The notes below the pieces were generated by a model. It saw nothing but the letters and a program-made list of their open reading frames with translations. It had not been told where the DNA came from and searched no databases. DNA of 64,000 bases from NCBI RefSeq assembly GCF_002863865.1, contig NZ_CP022684.1:3849990-3913989 (forward strand), written 5' to 3'. Position numbers and translations under genes: made by a program. The stretch comes from Ketobacter alkanivorans. GTDB taxonomy: Bacteria > Pseudomonadota > Gammaproteobacteria > Pseudomonadales > Ketobacteraceae. This document shows, one piece after another, positions 26,115-35,758 of this stretch (within the stretch, counting starts at the first letter, position 1; each line of letters opens with the position of its first letter).

Positions 26115-27584
26115 ATGAAGCGAGCTTTGAAAGCCTGTCTGGAAGCAATGGATCATGCTGAAGACTACCAAGCCTGGTCCGATGCGGCCCGGGAATACGA
26201 TCGTCTGTCCGGCAATGATGAGTGGCGCGAAGAGGATGCTTCCCCCCATTACGACTATAAAATGATCCGCCTGCGTTATAACGAGCTGCGCACCGCCCGA
26301 CAGCGTGGTGATGTCAATCAGCTGGTGTTCTACATAAACGAAGGCCTGCACGGAAACCTGGGCCGAATCGCTAACCCCATGCTGTATCAGCAGTGCTATT
26401 TTGGCACCAAAAAGCTGATCAGCGATTATCTCGAAGAAGTCTGTATCAGTCTGAAATGGATCTGTGAAACAGATTTTCCCAATTTTTCACTGGTTCAGAA
26501 ACTGGATTTTTTTGAGCGTACCCATCAGGCATTCGGCGAATCAGCCCTGATGCTGAGTGGCGGTGCCGCTCTGGGGCTGTTCCATCTGGGCGTGCTCAAA
26601 GCCATGTGGGAGAACGATCTACTCTCCAGCATCATTTCTGGCTCCAGCGCGGGTTCCATTATGGCGTCGGTGGTGGCAACCCATACCGATGATGAATTGA
26701 AAGTGATGCTGGATGCTGAGTACATCTACGCGGAAGCGTTCCGCATGGTGGGCTGGCGTGGCACTTTGCGTGGTAAGGGGCTGCTTGATCCTGCTCAGTT
26801 GGAGCTGTGTCTGGAGCGTAACGTTCAGGATCTCACCTTCGAAGAGGCTTTCAAGCGCACGGGGCGTCGCATCAATATTACGGTTTCCCCTGCAGACCCT
26901 CACCAGGAGTCGCGCCTGCTGAATGCGGTGACCTCGCCTCACGTGCTGATCCGCAAAGCTTCTCTGGCATCCTGCGCAATCCCTTACGTGTACCCACCCG
27001 TAATGTTGTGGGCCAAAAATATTAATGGCGAAAAGGTGCCTTATATTCCTTCTCGTCAATGGGTGGATGGTTCTATTAAGAACGATTTGCCGATTCAGCG
27101 TCTGGCTCGTATCTATGGGGTGAATCACTCCATCGTCAGTCAGACCAACCCCCATGTACTGCCATTCCTGTCTCGCGCAGAGGCGTCCCATAAAACCGTC
27201 GGCTCATACCTGAAGGATATGGTGATCAGCAATGCTCGATACAATGTGAATCAGGTACTGGATTTTACCAAGAACCGTATCAGTAATCGTGGTTTGGCTC
27301 TGCTGGTGGACAAGGCGCACTCTATTGTGTCCCAGCGTTATCAGGGCGACATCAATATCGTCCCGGCTCGTCAGCCCATGAATGCGTTCCGTATATTGTC
27401 TAATGCGTCTCCTGAGGATGTGGCCCGGTATATTCGCAGCGGCGAAACCAGTACCTGGCCTAAATTGGAGATGATTCGCAACGCCACCACGATCAGCCGT
27501 ACCATTGATCAGTGCGTGGGGGTCCTCAAGGTCGAGGAGCAACGCGAATTACAGGAGTACTCCCAGAATCAGGCCAGTGCCTGA
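26115..27584 (+). CDS. Patatin-like lipase with N-terminal DUF3336 domain
   Basis: A 489-residue lipase resembling the triacylglycerol/phospholipid hydrolases of the yeast Tgl3/4/5 group. Residues 1-130 form the DUF3336 region. The patatin domain has the oxyanion loop LSGGAALGLFHLGVL (148), nucleophile Ser178 in GSSAG, and the dyad Asp318 in VDGS; all catalytic residues are present. No signal peptide. It would release fatty acids from storage or membrane lipid. A TetR/QsdR-type regulator gene follows 89 bases downstream. Confidence 0.9.
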   Translation: MKRALKACLEAMDHAEDYQAWSDAAREYDRLSGNDEWREEDASPHYDYKMIRLRYNELRTARQRGDVNQLVFYINEGLHGNLGRIANPMLYQQCYFGTKKLISDYLEEVCISLKWICETDFPNFSLVQKLDFFERTHQAFGESALMLSGGAALGLFHLGVLKAMWENDLLSSIISGSSAGSIMASVVATHTDDELKVMLDAEYIYAEAFRMVGWRGTLRGKGLLDPAQLELCLERNVQDLTFEEAFKRTGRRINITVSPADPHQESRLLNAVTSPHVLIRKASLASCAIPYVYPPVMLWAKNINGEKVPYIPSRQWVDGSIKNDLPIQRLARIYGVNHSIVSQTNPHVLPFLSRAEASHKTVGSYLKDMVISNARYNVNQVLDFTKNRISNRGLALLVDKAHSIVSQRYQGDINIVPARQPMNAFRILSNASPEDVARYIRSGETSTWPKLEMIRNATTISRTIDQCVGVLKVEEQRELQEYSQNQASA

Positions 27585-27673
27585 GGGACGTTTTTCTTAC
27601 TGGATCAAATCGACAACGGAAAGATGCAAAAACAGGTTCGATAGTACGTATCGATTTGAACAGTGAGGTAAAC

Positions 27674-28306
27674 GTGCCAAAGAATAAGACCCCCTTGTCC
27701 AAGGCGTTGGCAGAGGACGTAGTTCGCCCCCGAGCCACGCCAATGGATGCCTTTCAGTTGGCAAAGAAGCATTGGCTTAACACTCAGAAACTGAACCTGG
27801 GTGAACTGGCTGAAGAGCTGGGGGTGAGCCGTGCCACGCTGTTTCGCTGGATTGGCAATAAAGATCTGTTGATGGGCGAAATCATGTGGTCTATCTACAA
27901 GCCCACGGTTTACGATGCGCGCCGGGATTGCGCTGGCGAAGGCGTCGAGTACGTTGTGAACGTGTTTCGTCAGGTTAACACTGCGATCATTAACATGACG
28001 GCCATGCGCAACTGGTTGCACGCCGACAGCCAGTATGCGATCAGCATTCTCTCGTCTAAAAGCTGTGCTTTCCATTCCCGCATGGTTGAGCTGAACACCG
28101 AACTGCTCAAGCAGGAAACCGACAAAGGGCTCATGCATCCCAGCATGAACATCGACAGCCTGTCTTATTTTATGTGTCGTATCGGTGAATCCTGTATTTT
28201 CAGCGAAATGATACTGGGGCAGGAACCGGATCTGGATCAGCTGGAAGATGCCTGTAACGCGGTGCGCATTCTGTTGGGCGGGCGTCAATCAGTAACGCCC
28301 GCGTAA
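27674..28306 (+). CDS. TetR/AcrR-type transcriptional regulator, QsdR-like
   Basis: A 210-residue regulator. The helix-turn-helix is at LGELAEELGVSRATLFRWIGNKDLLMGEIMW (about residues 40-70). The C-terminal ligand-binding part resembles the QsdR group rather than classic TetR repressors. The GTG start has GAGGT six bases upstream and is preferred over a 54-codon extension that overlaps the lipase gene. Its position after the lipase suggests control of lipid metabolism; the ligand is unknown. Confidence 0.82.
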   Translation: MPKNKTPLSKALAEDVVRPRATPMDAFQLAKKHWLNTQKLNLGELAEELGVSRATLFRWIGNKDLLMGEIMWSIYKPTVYDARRDCAGEGVEYVVNVFRQVNTAIINMTAMRNWLHADSQYAISILSSKSCAFHSRMVELNTELLKQETDKGLMHPSMNIDSLSYFMCRIGESCIFSEMILGQEPDLDQLEDACNAVRILLGGRQSVTPA

Positions 28307-28403
28307 GTCTGCGACAATTTGCCACATATTATCTCTGAAACGAATCGATATAATTTCTTTGGTTAACAACCATATATCAATCATATTCAGGGATAGAAAA
28401 ACT

Positions 28404-28670
28404 ATGTTTATAAAGTGTGTCATGTTTTGCGCCGGGGTGTTGATGGCAGCACGAAGCCAGCACCGAGCTTGACCTTGATGCCGGTACGTCACCACTACCG
28501 GACAGCACCTGCATGATATGAGCTTGTTCAGTGATGCGGAAATAGTTTGGTGGAATGATGCTGCCTACAGTAGCAACCCGGTTACGTTACAGATGATCGA
28601 AGCGGAGGCGAATGTCTGTGTGCTCAGTGAGATTCATGATAACGCAAGGTTCCGGGTGAAGTACTGGTGA
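28404..28670 (+). pseudogene. Remnant of a small exported protein gene
   Basis: An ATG with AGGGATAG upstream opens a signal-peptide-like sequence (MFIKCVMFCAGVLMAA), which reaches a stop after 22 codons. A frame shift there restores STELDLDAGTSPLPDSTC, which soon stops again; a third frame then reads MSLFSDAEIVWWNDAAYS and VCVLSEIHDNARFRVKYW. The chain of adjacent protein-like pieces in different frames suggests a decayed gene. The rest of the 415-base gap holds no recognised feature. Confidence 0.5.
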
Positions 28671-28721
28671 GCGTGGCATGCACTTTGCGGAGCTTCATCA
28701 TGGTCGTAGTTGTGTCACCTG

Positions 28722-29207
28722 CTAGGGTTCGACCCGCGTCCGTCGCTTGCGGTTGCGGGTTGAGTCGTCTGGATCTTCGTCTTTCGCCTTGCCGATGGCA
28801 CCGTTCAAAAACGGAAATTTACGGGTGATGCCGCGCACCGATTCCACGCTTTCCGACAGTCCGGAAAAGCGCTTTGATATTGTCCTGATCTCGTCCATAT
28901 CCTCGTAGATGTGAAATACCACCAGATAGAATTCCATCAACGCCCGGGTGATGGTGGCTATGGTGATGAAGCTCACAGGCCCTGCCACAAATAGATAGAA
29001 CAAGCCTCGCCACCAGGAGGTCAGAAAGGCCTCAACGATAAAGTAGACTACGCCAATCAGGGTAGAGGCCAGGATCACGCCATACAGCACCGGAAACATC
29101 TGCACGGTGATGAACTTGGTAAACGAAAAATCAAATAATGTAGTGAAAAAGCCATGGGCCGTGTTGCTGGCGCGCAGTATCGGGCGGCGGCGTGCTTCTT
29201 TCGACAT
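28722..29207 (-). CDS. DUF4282-family membrane protein
   Basis: A 161-residue membrane protein with two hydrophobic segments (about 35-60 and 68-95) and a charged C-terminal tail ending in an Arg-rich stretch. The motif LFDFSFTKFITVQMFPVLYGV near residue 23 is typical of DUF4282. Function unknown. It stands downstream of the MATE gene in the same orientation region, but separated by its own start. Confidence 0.78.
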   Translation of the reverse strand: MSKEARRRPILRASNTAHGFFTTLFDFSFTKFITVQMFPVLYGVILASTLIGVVYFIVEAFLTSWWRGLFYLFVAGPVSFITIATITRALMEFYLVVFHIYEDMDEIRTISKRFSGLSESVESVRGITRKFPFLNGAIGKAKDEDPDDSTRNRKRRTRVEP

Positions 29208-29261
29208 GGTTGAAACCTGATTGCATCGGAATAGGGCTAGTGTAAAGAAGCCGGGAGGCCA

Positions 29262-30605
29262 TTAATAGGACAGCTTCGGCAGTTTATAGGATAACCACAC
29301 CACGGTGCCGATCCCGGCGATGATGTTGGCCACTGCGATGCCGCCGTACAAGCCCTTCAGGTCGAATAGCCAGGTTCCCAGCCATGCCAGGGGGATGGTC
29401 AGCAAAAATAGCCGCAGCACGCTGATCAAGGTGCCATAGAGCGGCATGTGCAGGGCGTTGAGGGTAGAGCAGCTTAGAATCACCAGGCTTTGGCAGGCAT
29501 AAGAGATGGGTACCAGCAGCAGATACCAGATGATGGCCTGCCGGGTTGCTGTGTCATCGGTAAACAGTGTGGCCACCCAGCCCCCTCCCAGATAGAGCAG
29601 TGCGGCGATGCCCAGCTCCCAGAAGAAGGCAAAAGTCAGCACGATGCGCACGGCTTCGCGGATGCGCAGGCTGTTGCGGGCACCGAAATTCTGCCCCACA
29701 AAGGGTGTCAGGGCGGAGGACAGTGCGATGATCACCACCAGCGCCAAAGCCTCGATACGGGTGCCAACGCCCAGCCCGGCCACAGCATAATGGCCGTGGC
29801 GGGCTGCCATGGCGGTGAGCACGGCAGCCGCTACCGGTGACATCATATTGGTGGCGGTAGCCGGTAGTGCTACCCGTAGAATAGAGGCCCAATGTTCCCG
29901 CTTTGGCTCCAGAGCATCCGCGAACCTCATCAGCTTGCGTCGATTCACCAATACAACCAGCACGGCTACCGCCGAGAAGCCCCAGGCAATCACGGTGGCG
30001 ATGGCGGCTCCCCGTATACCCAGTTCGGGAAACGGGCCAATGCCAAAGATCAAGAGCGGGTCAAGGATGCCATTCACCAGGCCTGCGATGGCCATAACGA
30101 TGCTTGGTGTGCGGGTATCGCCGGTGGCGCGGATCACGCTGTTGCCCACCATGGGGATCACCAGCAGAAAGAAGCCGCCATACCACAAGGTCATGTATTC
30201 CCTGATCAGATGGATGGTGTCGGGGGCGGCCCCTAGCAGTTCGAACAGGGGTGTGATGGTCAGGTTGCCCAGTATCCCAATAGGCATAGCGATAGTGAGC
30301 GCTAACGTCAGGGCGTGGGCGGCGGTGGCCCGTGCCTCCGCCAGATCGCCGCGACCAATGCGGGAGGCAATGTGAATGGCCGTGCCGATGCCTATACCCA
30401 TGGAGATATTCATCAGCACGTTGGATACCGGAAACGTAAAACTGACCGCTGCCAGTTCCTGTGCACCCATCAGGCCGATGAAGTAAGTATCCACTAAATT
30501 GAACAGGAGTATGGCGACGATTCCGAATATGGTGGGAATCGTCATGCTGCTTAGCGTGGGTACGATGGGCGCGTTAAGCAGGTCTTTTTGGCGGTGCCTG
30601 GACAT
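29262..30605 (-). CDS. MATE-family multidrug/toxin efflux transporter
   Basis: A 447-residue inner-membrane antiporter with about twelve spans. Diagnostic stretches include NLVDTYFIGLMGAQELAAVSF near residue 38, ISMGIGIGTAIHIASRIGRG near 68 and the second-half ALSSALTPFVGQNFGA near 290. It would export cationic compounds using Na+ or H+. ATG chosen; an in-frame GTG three codons upstream is possible. Confidence 0.92.
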   Translation of the reverse strand: MSRHRQKDLLNAPIVPTLSSMTIPTIFGIVAILLFNLVDTYFIGLMGAQELAAVSFTFPVSNVLMNISMGIGIGTAIHIASRIGRGDLAEARATAAHALTLALTIAMPIGILGNLTITPLFELLGAAPDTIHLIREYMTLWYGGFFLLVIPMVGNSVIRATGDTRTPSIVMAIAGLVNGILDPLLIFGIGPFPELGIRGAAIATVIAWGFSAVAVLVVLVNRRKLMRFADALEPKREHWASILRVALPATATNMMSPVAAAVLTAMAARHGHYAVAGLGVGTRIEALALVVIIALSSALTPFVGQNFGARNSLRIREAVRIVLTFAFFWELGIAALLYLGGGWVATLFTDDTATRQAIIWYLLLVPISYACQSLVILSCSTLNALHMPLYGTLISVLRLFLLTIPLAWLGTWLFDLKGLYGGIAVANIIAGIGTVVWLSYKLPKLSY

Positions 30606-30679
30606 GAAGATCACATAATTACGCGAGGGCGCTGATTATGTCATAGCCCACTGAGTACTTCACCTGTGGTGGTGATGGG

Positions 30680-31087
30680 TTAATCAACTATGAAGCTGGT
30701 GAACAATATGTCCTGAACGTCAGCGGGCTCCCCTTCGTTTTGCAGGGCGTTTACCACTTCGGTAAGCGCGTTTTCTTTCAGCAGCTGTTTGCCCTCCATG
30801 GAGCTGAGGCCTTCTTCTGTCTGAGCGCTGAACAGCATGACCAGATGGTGGCGAATGGCCTGTTGATGGCGATCCACTGCTTCGGCGGTTTGTCCGCCTT
30901 TTACTTTAAGAGTCACATCGGCTTTCAAGTAGCCCATTTTGCGTGATTGATAATTAGTCACGAAGGCGGGCGTCAACTCAACGTAAATGACTTCCTCTTT
31001 CGGTGCGCCTTCGCCTTCTTCCTCCGCCTGGACATTGGCAGCAAGCAGCGTAAAAGCGAGTAGCAGAATATGTGCGATCCACTTCAT
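30680..31087 (-). CDS. FliL-like exported protein
   Basis: A 135-residue protein with a signal peptide ending in NVQA and a domain matching the periplasmic part of flagellar FliL (VELTPAFVTNYQ...YLKADVTLKV...IRHHLVMLFSAQ). Unlike true FliL it has a cleavable signal instead of a membrane anchor, and no flagellar gene is nearby, so it is a FliL-domain relative of unknown role. The start at MKWIAH is supported by a GGGG site and the signal peptide. Confidence 0.8.
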   Translation of the reverse strand: MKWIAHILLLAFTLLAANVQAEEEGEGAPKEEVIYVELTPAFVTNYQSRKMGYLKADVTLKVKGGQTAEAVDRHQQAIRHHLVMLFSAQTEEGLSSMEGKQLLKENALTEVVNALQNEGEPADVQDILFTSFIVD

Positions 31088-31219
31088 GATCCATTCCCCA
31101 AAGTAATGTCTAGATAATAATAGACAGGCTTGGGGAAATTTCCCGTGGGGAGGCGGGTCAAATTGGCTTTTTTGCCTGTTCTGGTAGCTGTGTTCCACCA
31201 TGGGCTGCGTCAGTAGAGC

Positions 31220-32500
31220 TTAATTTTTATGCAGCTCAACCCGATTGCGCCCATTGTTTTTAGCCAGGTACACCGCTGTGTCTGCGTCGCTGAACAGGTC
31301 GTTGAAATTTTGCTGGTTGCCCCCTTCCAGGCATGCCACACCAAAGCTGGCGGATACCCGCAGTTGAGCTGGTTTCAATTCCAGCAGAGCGGCACGAATG
31401 GACTCTGCTTTGTCCAGCGCCTGGGCTTGGTTGCAGTGGCTCAGCAGGATGACAAACTCTTCGCCGCCAAAGCGGGCCACGATGTCCTCTTTGCGGCACA
31501 GTTTACGCAGCAGCACGCCGGTTTCTTTCAATACCTGATCGCCGGTGGCGTGGCCGTGGGAATCGTTAATGCTTTTGAATTTATCCAGGTCGGCGATGAT
31601 TAAGGCAACGGGGAATTGGTGGCGCTGGGCCTCGCTGAGCTTTTGCGGGGCCGCCTCAAACAGGTAGTGGCGATTGTGCAGGCTGGTGAGCTGATCGGTC
31701 ATGGCTAGGTGCTGTAGTTTTTCCTGCTGGTACTGCACTTGTTCAAAGAGACGCTTGGTGCGGATCAGGTTGTTTACTCGCACCATCATTTCATCGTAGC
31801 TGGCGCGCTTGTCTAAATAGTCGTTGGCACCGGAGCGGAGGATTTCCACTTTCTTGTTGTCGTCCTCCTGGCCGGAGAGCACCAAAATCGGGTGTTCAAA
31901 AGGTTGGCTCTGGTTAAGGCGCACCTCCTGCACCAGCTCCAGTCCGGTCATGCTGCCTTCCAGAATATAATCCACCATCAACAGGTCAAACTTTTGGGTG
32001 TCCAACAGATCCAGTGCCGCAGTGCCGCTGGTGACCTGTTGCACGGTGTAGCCGCTGTGCTTCAACTGTTCGCTTACAACCAATGCGGTCGCTTTGTTGT
32101 CTTCTACATAGAGGATGTTGCCGTGGATGTGTTCCAGCTTGATTTTTTGGGCCCAGCTGGTGATGTGTTCCAGTAACTTATTGAGTTGGTCTTTGCGGAA
32201 TAGCTCATTTACCCCGGCTTTCATGGCTTTGCTCAGGGTGTCGCGGTTTTCGTTGGTGGTGAGCATCACCACGTGGGTGTCCTGTTGATTCTTCAGGCTG
32301 CGCACGGCTTTTACGAATTCGATGCCGTCCATGTCCTCCAGGTGCATGGCGACGCACACCAGATCACAGCGGGCTCGCTTCAGCATTTCCAGCGCTTCAT
32401 GGCCTTGGGTCAGGGCCAGAGGTTTGATTTGCTGGGAGGCCATGTGCTGGCTCAGCAGAACGGAAAGGGATTTGGATATGTCGACGATCATTGCCCGCAT
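31220..32500 (-). CDS. REC-REC-GGDEF diguanylate cyclase with degenerate first receiver
   Basis: A 426-residue cytoplasmic response regulator making c-di-GMP. REC1 (1-120) lacks the phosphoacceptor: where Asp is expected the sequence is CVAMHLEDMDG. REC2 (128-248) keeps VEDN and MVDY. The GGDEF domain (265-425) has the active motif GGEEF and an upstream I-site RKED, so it should be active and product-inhibited. Its architecture mirrors the REC-REC-GGDEF-EAL protein 13 kb away. It ends near the FliL-like gene and starts just after the MMPL gene, all on the same strand. Confidence 0.92.
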   Translation of the reverse strand: MRAMIVDISKSLSVLLSQHMASQQIKPLALTQGHEALEMLKRARCDLVCVAMHLEDMDGIEFVKAVRSLKNQQDTHVVMLTTNENRDTLSKAMKAGVNELFRKDQLNKLLEHITSWAQKIKLEHIHGNILYVEDNKATALVVSEQLKHSGYTVQQVTSGTAALDLLDTQKFDLLMVDYILEGSMTGLELVQEVRLNQSQPFEHPILVLSGQEDDNKKVEILRSGANDYLDKRASYDEMMVRVNNLIRTKRLFEQVQYQQEKLQHLAMTDQLTSLHNRHYLFEAAPQKLSEAQRHQFPVALIIADLDKFKSINDSHGHATGDQVLKETGVLLRKLCRKEDIVARFGGEEFVILLSHCNQAQALDKAESIRAALLELKPAQLRVSASFGVACLEGGNQQNFNDLFSDADTAVYLAKNNGRNRVELHKN

Positions 32501-32515
32501 GGCAAGGGAATCCGT

Positions 32516-34936
32516 TTAATTATTTCGGTTAAGTGTAGCAGTTGGTGAGTCATCTGATGGAGCATCAGGTGTGCTCTGCAGGCGGACCGGGTTTAACAGA
32601 GTCATCAGGGCCGGAGCCAGCAGAAAATCCGCCAGTAGTGCCAGCATGATGCAGAGGGCGGAATACACACCAAAATGGGTGAAATTGTTCAGTTCGGACA
32701 GGGTCAGTACCAGAAAGCCGCTGCACAGCACGATACTGGTCACCAGCATGGCGCGGCCAGCGGTATGCAGGGTGCGGCTAATGGCTTCTTTGGTATCGCA
32801 GCCCCGTTCCCGGTAGCGACCAAAGTGGTGCATGAAGTGGACGGTATCGTCCACACAGAGGCCGATGGCGATGGAGCCGATCAGGATGGTGAACATATCA
32901 AATGGCACACCATTCAGTTGCATCAATGCGATCACCATGGCGATGGGCAGGATGTTGGGGAACATGCTGATCAGACCCAGTTTAAAGTTGCCCAGCAGCA
33001 CAATCATAATCAGGCTGATCACAATAATGGCGATGACATAGGCTTGCGCGGCGGAATGAATAACCGAGTTCAGGGTGCTGCCCAGCAGGGGAATCAAACC
33101 GGTGATGGTAACGCTGTAGCCGGGCCCCAGATGGTCGTGGAAGCGCTGTTCCAGTGTATCCATCAACGGGGCATATAGCAGCGCGTTGATCCAGGGCAGC
33201 GTGAGGGTAATGCGGGCTTTGCTGTATTCCCGGTTTACCAGTCGGAACAGATCTTCTGAACCACTTAGCTCCAATAAAAATAGCTCTTGGGCCACCAACG
33301 CCCGGTCGTCTGGGATGCGGTAGTAAGCTTCATCGTTGTCGTGCAGGGCGCGGTTGCTTTCTTTGATCAGATCGGTGATCGAAAGTACTTTGTTAACCTC
33401 GAATTCCGGAGTGGAGACTGCGCCCAGCTCTGCACACAGTTGCTCCAGTTTGCGCAGAAAGCCAGGATCATAGATGCCGGTTTCTTGCCCGGTATCCACC
33501 ACTATTTCCAGCGAGATGCTGCCCCCCAGCTCGCGATCGATGGTTTGTATGCTCTGCTTGGCGGGCATGTCGTCGGGTAGCCATTTCAGTGGGTTGTGGC
33601 TGAACTCCATCTGGGAGACCAATATGGCAGAGGCGGCAAACAGGGTGATGCAACTGAATACTACGGATTTTGGATAATGGAAGCTGATGTGGGTAGCGCC
33701 ATCGATCAACCGATTCATAAGGGGAGCGGTGTGGGGTGATGTTCCCAAGGGTTTTGGCTTAATGGGCAGCAGGCGCAGGGCGGTAGGTAACACGATGATG
33801 CTGATGAGGAACGCAAACATAACCCCTGCTGCAGTGAAAACACCCAGGTTGGAGATAGGCAGCAGGTCGGCATTGGAAAAAGACGCCATCCCGGCAGCGG
33901 TGGTCAGGCTGGTCAAAAACATCGCCAACCCACTGTGTTCAAGGGCGTGTACGATGGCGCTGCGCTTGTCTCCTGTACGGTTGAACTCCGAAAAAAACAG
34001 GCTCAGAAAATGGATGGAGTCACCAATGCCCACCACCATCAGAAACGAAGGCAGCATGGCGGTGGGGAGTTGTAGCGGCTGGTGAAACAGCCCCATCAGG
34101 CTGACGGTAAGCAGATCACTCAAGATCACCACGATCAGGGGAAACACCACGGCAAAGATGCGGCGGAACAGAACGAACAATAACACGGCGATAGCGGCAA
34201 TCACCCACAAAGAGAAGGTGCGCATATCGCTCATCATGCTGGTGCGCAGCAGGTCGGTTACCACTGGCGAGCCTGCCACATAAAGCAGCATATCATCACT
34301 GCGATGTTGATCCAGTATCGCGTTCAGCGTTTGCAGAAATGCCGCGGTTTGGGCGTCCGCCAACGCCTGCGCCTTGCGTGGATCAAGGGTTTCGTCCGGT
34401 TGAATATAATGCAAGCGAACGACGATGGTGGCCATGGTCTGGTCGCGGCTTATAAACAGGCCCCGGTAGAGATTATTACTGTTGATGCGGCGCAGGATTT
34501 CCTGGAAATCGTCCTCACTTTTGGGCCAGGGCTCGAACAGGTCTTCCACCATCAGTTCATCGTCGGCACCGTGAACATAGCGGGCGTTGAGCAGTGAATC
34601 CACGGATTCCGTGGCGGGCAGCCCCTTATCTACCGCCTCGAACAGAGCTTTGAAACGGTTGGCGAAGGCGGGGGTGAGCACGTCATCTGTTACCGCCCCC
34701 ACAATCACCAGTTCATCGCGGCCAAACTCCTCACGGAACTGGTCATAGGCCTGGATCGCAGGATGTTGCGGCGACAGAAACCCTTCGGTGGAGGTATCAA
34801 AGTAGATGTGGCGCAGTTGCGTGGCCATAACGCCGATCACCAGCAGTAGCAGTAGCAGCGCGCGAAGCGGGTGATCGTACAAATTATGCGCAAGCGCTCC
34901 GAACCCCTTTTCCACCCTGCCTTTCCACGCGGTCAT
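32516..34936 (-). CDS. MMPL/RND-family transporter
   Basis: An 806-residue inner-membrane protein with two repeats of about six spans and large periplasmic loops, as in MMPL and HpnN-type RND exporters. Key stretches are IYFDTSTEGFLSPQHPA near 48, MVVGIGDSIHFLSLFFSEF near 305 and GSIAIGLCVDDTVHFMHHFGRYRERG near 695, the duplicated proton-relay helices. It probably moves lipids or hydrophobic compounds; no membrane-fusion partner is nearby. GGGG precedes the start. Confidence 0.9.
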   Translation of the reverse strand: MTAWKGRVEKGFGALAHNLYDHPLRALLLLLLVIGVMATQLRHIYFDTSTEGFLSPQHPAIQAYDQFREEFGRDELVIVGAVTDDVLTPAFANRFKALFEAVDKGLPATESVDSLLNARYVHGADDELMVEDLFEPWPKSEDDFQEILRRINSNNLYRGLFISRDQTMATIVVRLHYIQPDETLDPRKAQALADAQTAAFLQTLNAILDQHRSDDMLLYVAGSPVVTDLLRTSMMSDMRTFSLWVIAAIAVLLFVLFRRIFAVVFPLIVVILSDLLTVSLMGLFHQPLQLPTAMLPSFLMVVGIGDSIHFLSLFFSEFNRTGDKRSAIVHALEHSGLAMFLTSLTTAAGMASFSNADLLPISNLGVFTAAGVMFAFLISIIVLPTALRLLPIKPKPLGTSPHTAPLMNRLIDGATHISFHYPKSVVFSCITLFAASAILVSQMEFSHNPLKWLPDDMPAKQSIQTIDRELGGSISLEIVVDTGQETGIYDPGFLRKLEQLCAELGAVSTPEFEVNKVLSITDLIKESNRALHDNDEAYYRIPDDRALVAQELFLLELSGSEDLFRLVNREYSKARITLTLPWINALLYAPLMDTLEQRFHDHLGPGYSVTITGLIPLLGSTLNSVIHSAAQAYVIAIIVISLIMIVLLGNFKLGLISMFPNILPIAMVIALMQLNGVPFDMFTILIGSIAIGLCVDDTVHFMHHFGRYRERGCDTKEAISRTLHTAGRAMLVTSIVLCSGFLVLTLSELNNFTHFGVYSALCIMLALLADFLLAPALMTLLNPVRLQSTPDAPSDDSPTATLNRNN

Positions 34937-35029
34937 GACGCATCCCCATCAATTAACTGTCATATTTTTGTTATCCGGCTCTGATAAAAGATTAAATCAG
35001 AAATTCCATGTAAAAACAGGATACACATC

Positions 35030-35230
35030 GTGCGAAATGACGATCCTTCTACTACTTTTATGACTGACGTGTATGGCCGTATAACAAAAGGAAGTACTGG
35101 TGTGAGAAAGGATCTGCTGCGTGGTGATTTGAAGGATGCATCGACCATTGAAACCAACCTGGGGCCCTGTCTGTTAATGGGTGTGGTCTCCTGGTTAATA
35201 CTCTACTCGCTTTACGGTTTGTTGGCCTAA
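35030..35230 (+). CDS. Small hypothetical membrane protein
   Basis: A 66-residue protein with one C-terminal hydrophobic span (PCLLMGVVSWLILYSLYGLLA) and a polar N-terminus. The GTG start has CAGGA eight bases upstream; an internal ATG at codon 11 is an alternative. No family recognised. A GGCCTAA/TTAGGCC hairpin overlaps its stop codon. Confidence 0.5.
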   Translation: MRNDDPSTTFMTDVYGRITKGSTGVRKDLLRGDLKDASTIETNLGPCLLMGVVSWLILYSLYGLLA

Positions 35231-35363
35231 GCATTAGGCCTAATTGCGACTTTTCAAAATCGTTTGACGTCGATCATCGTATTGGCAATCATTGGGCCTA
35301 TCATAGAAGCGCATGACTATTGTGCCTTTGGCCATCCGTACGAGTTCTGACCGAGAGTATTAC

Positions 35364-35642
35364 ATGAGAACCATCCACAAGTTTGAAGTCCCGATTTCCA
35401 AAGAAACCCAGACCATCGATTTGCCTGAAAAGGCCACTATCGTTCACGTGGAATATCTGATGCCCCGGCGCACAATCTATATGTGGGCGGAAGTGCCTGC
35501 TGACATGACTGCACCCAAGTCGCCCCGTCAGTTCCGCGTGTTCCTGACCGGTGACGGTATCCCTAACAATGCCAGCTATCTGGGTTCCACCATTGATCAA
35601 TACCTGCCTGAGGCTTATCACGTCTACGAATTGTTGGCCTGA
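35364..35642 (+). CDS. DUF7352-like small conserved protein
   Basis: A 92-residue cytoplasmic protein, IHKFEVPISKETQTIDLPE at the N-terminus and RQFRVFLTGDGIP in the middle, matching the pattern of the DUF7352 family often seen in phage and bacterial genomes. Function unknown. Start chosen at MRTIHKFE, with GAGAG upstream, because conservation begins there. A strong terminator follows. Confidence 0.7.
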   Translation: MRTIHKFEVPISKETQTIDLPEKATIVHVEYLMPRRTIYMWAEVPADMTAPKSPRQFRVFLTGDGIPNNASYLGSTIDQYLPEAYHVYELLA

Positions 35643-35670
35643 GGCGATATACTCCACTCATAATCAGCAC

Positions 35671-35700
35671 AAAAGGGGCCAGATCTGGCCCCTTTGTTTG
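35671..35700 (+). terminator. Rho-independent terminator
   Basis: The perfect palindrome GGGGCCAGATCTGGCCCC is followed by TTTGTTTGTT. It ends the upstream small gene before the Ser/Thr kinase gene. Confidence 0.85.
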
Positions 35701-35758
35701 TTACCCTTGCTAAGCTTTACTAACGTATTCATCACTTAATAGGTCAGGACGCCACCCC

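Noticed and set aside
34960-35157. Leftward open frame of 65 codons
   Set aside because: It overlaps the better supported small membrane protein on the plus strand and has no ribosome site.
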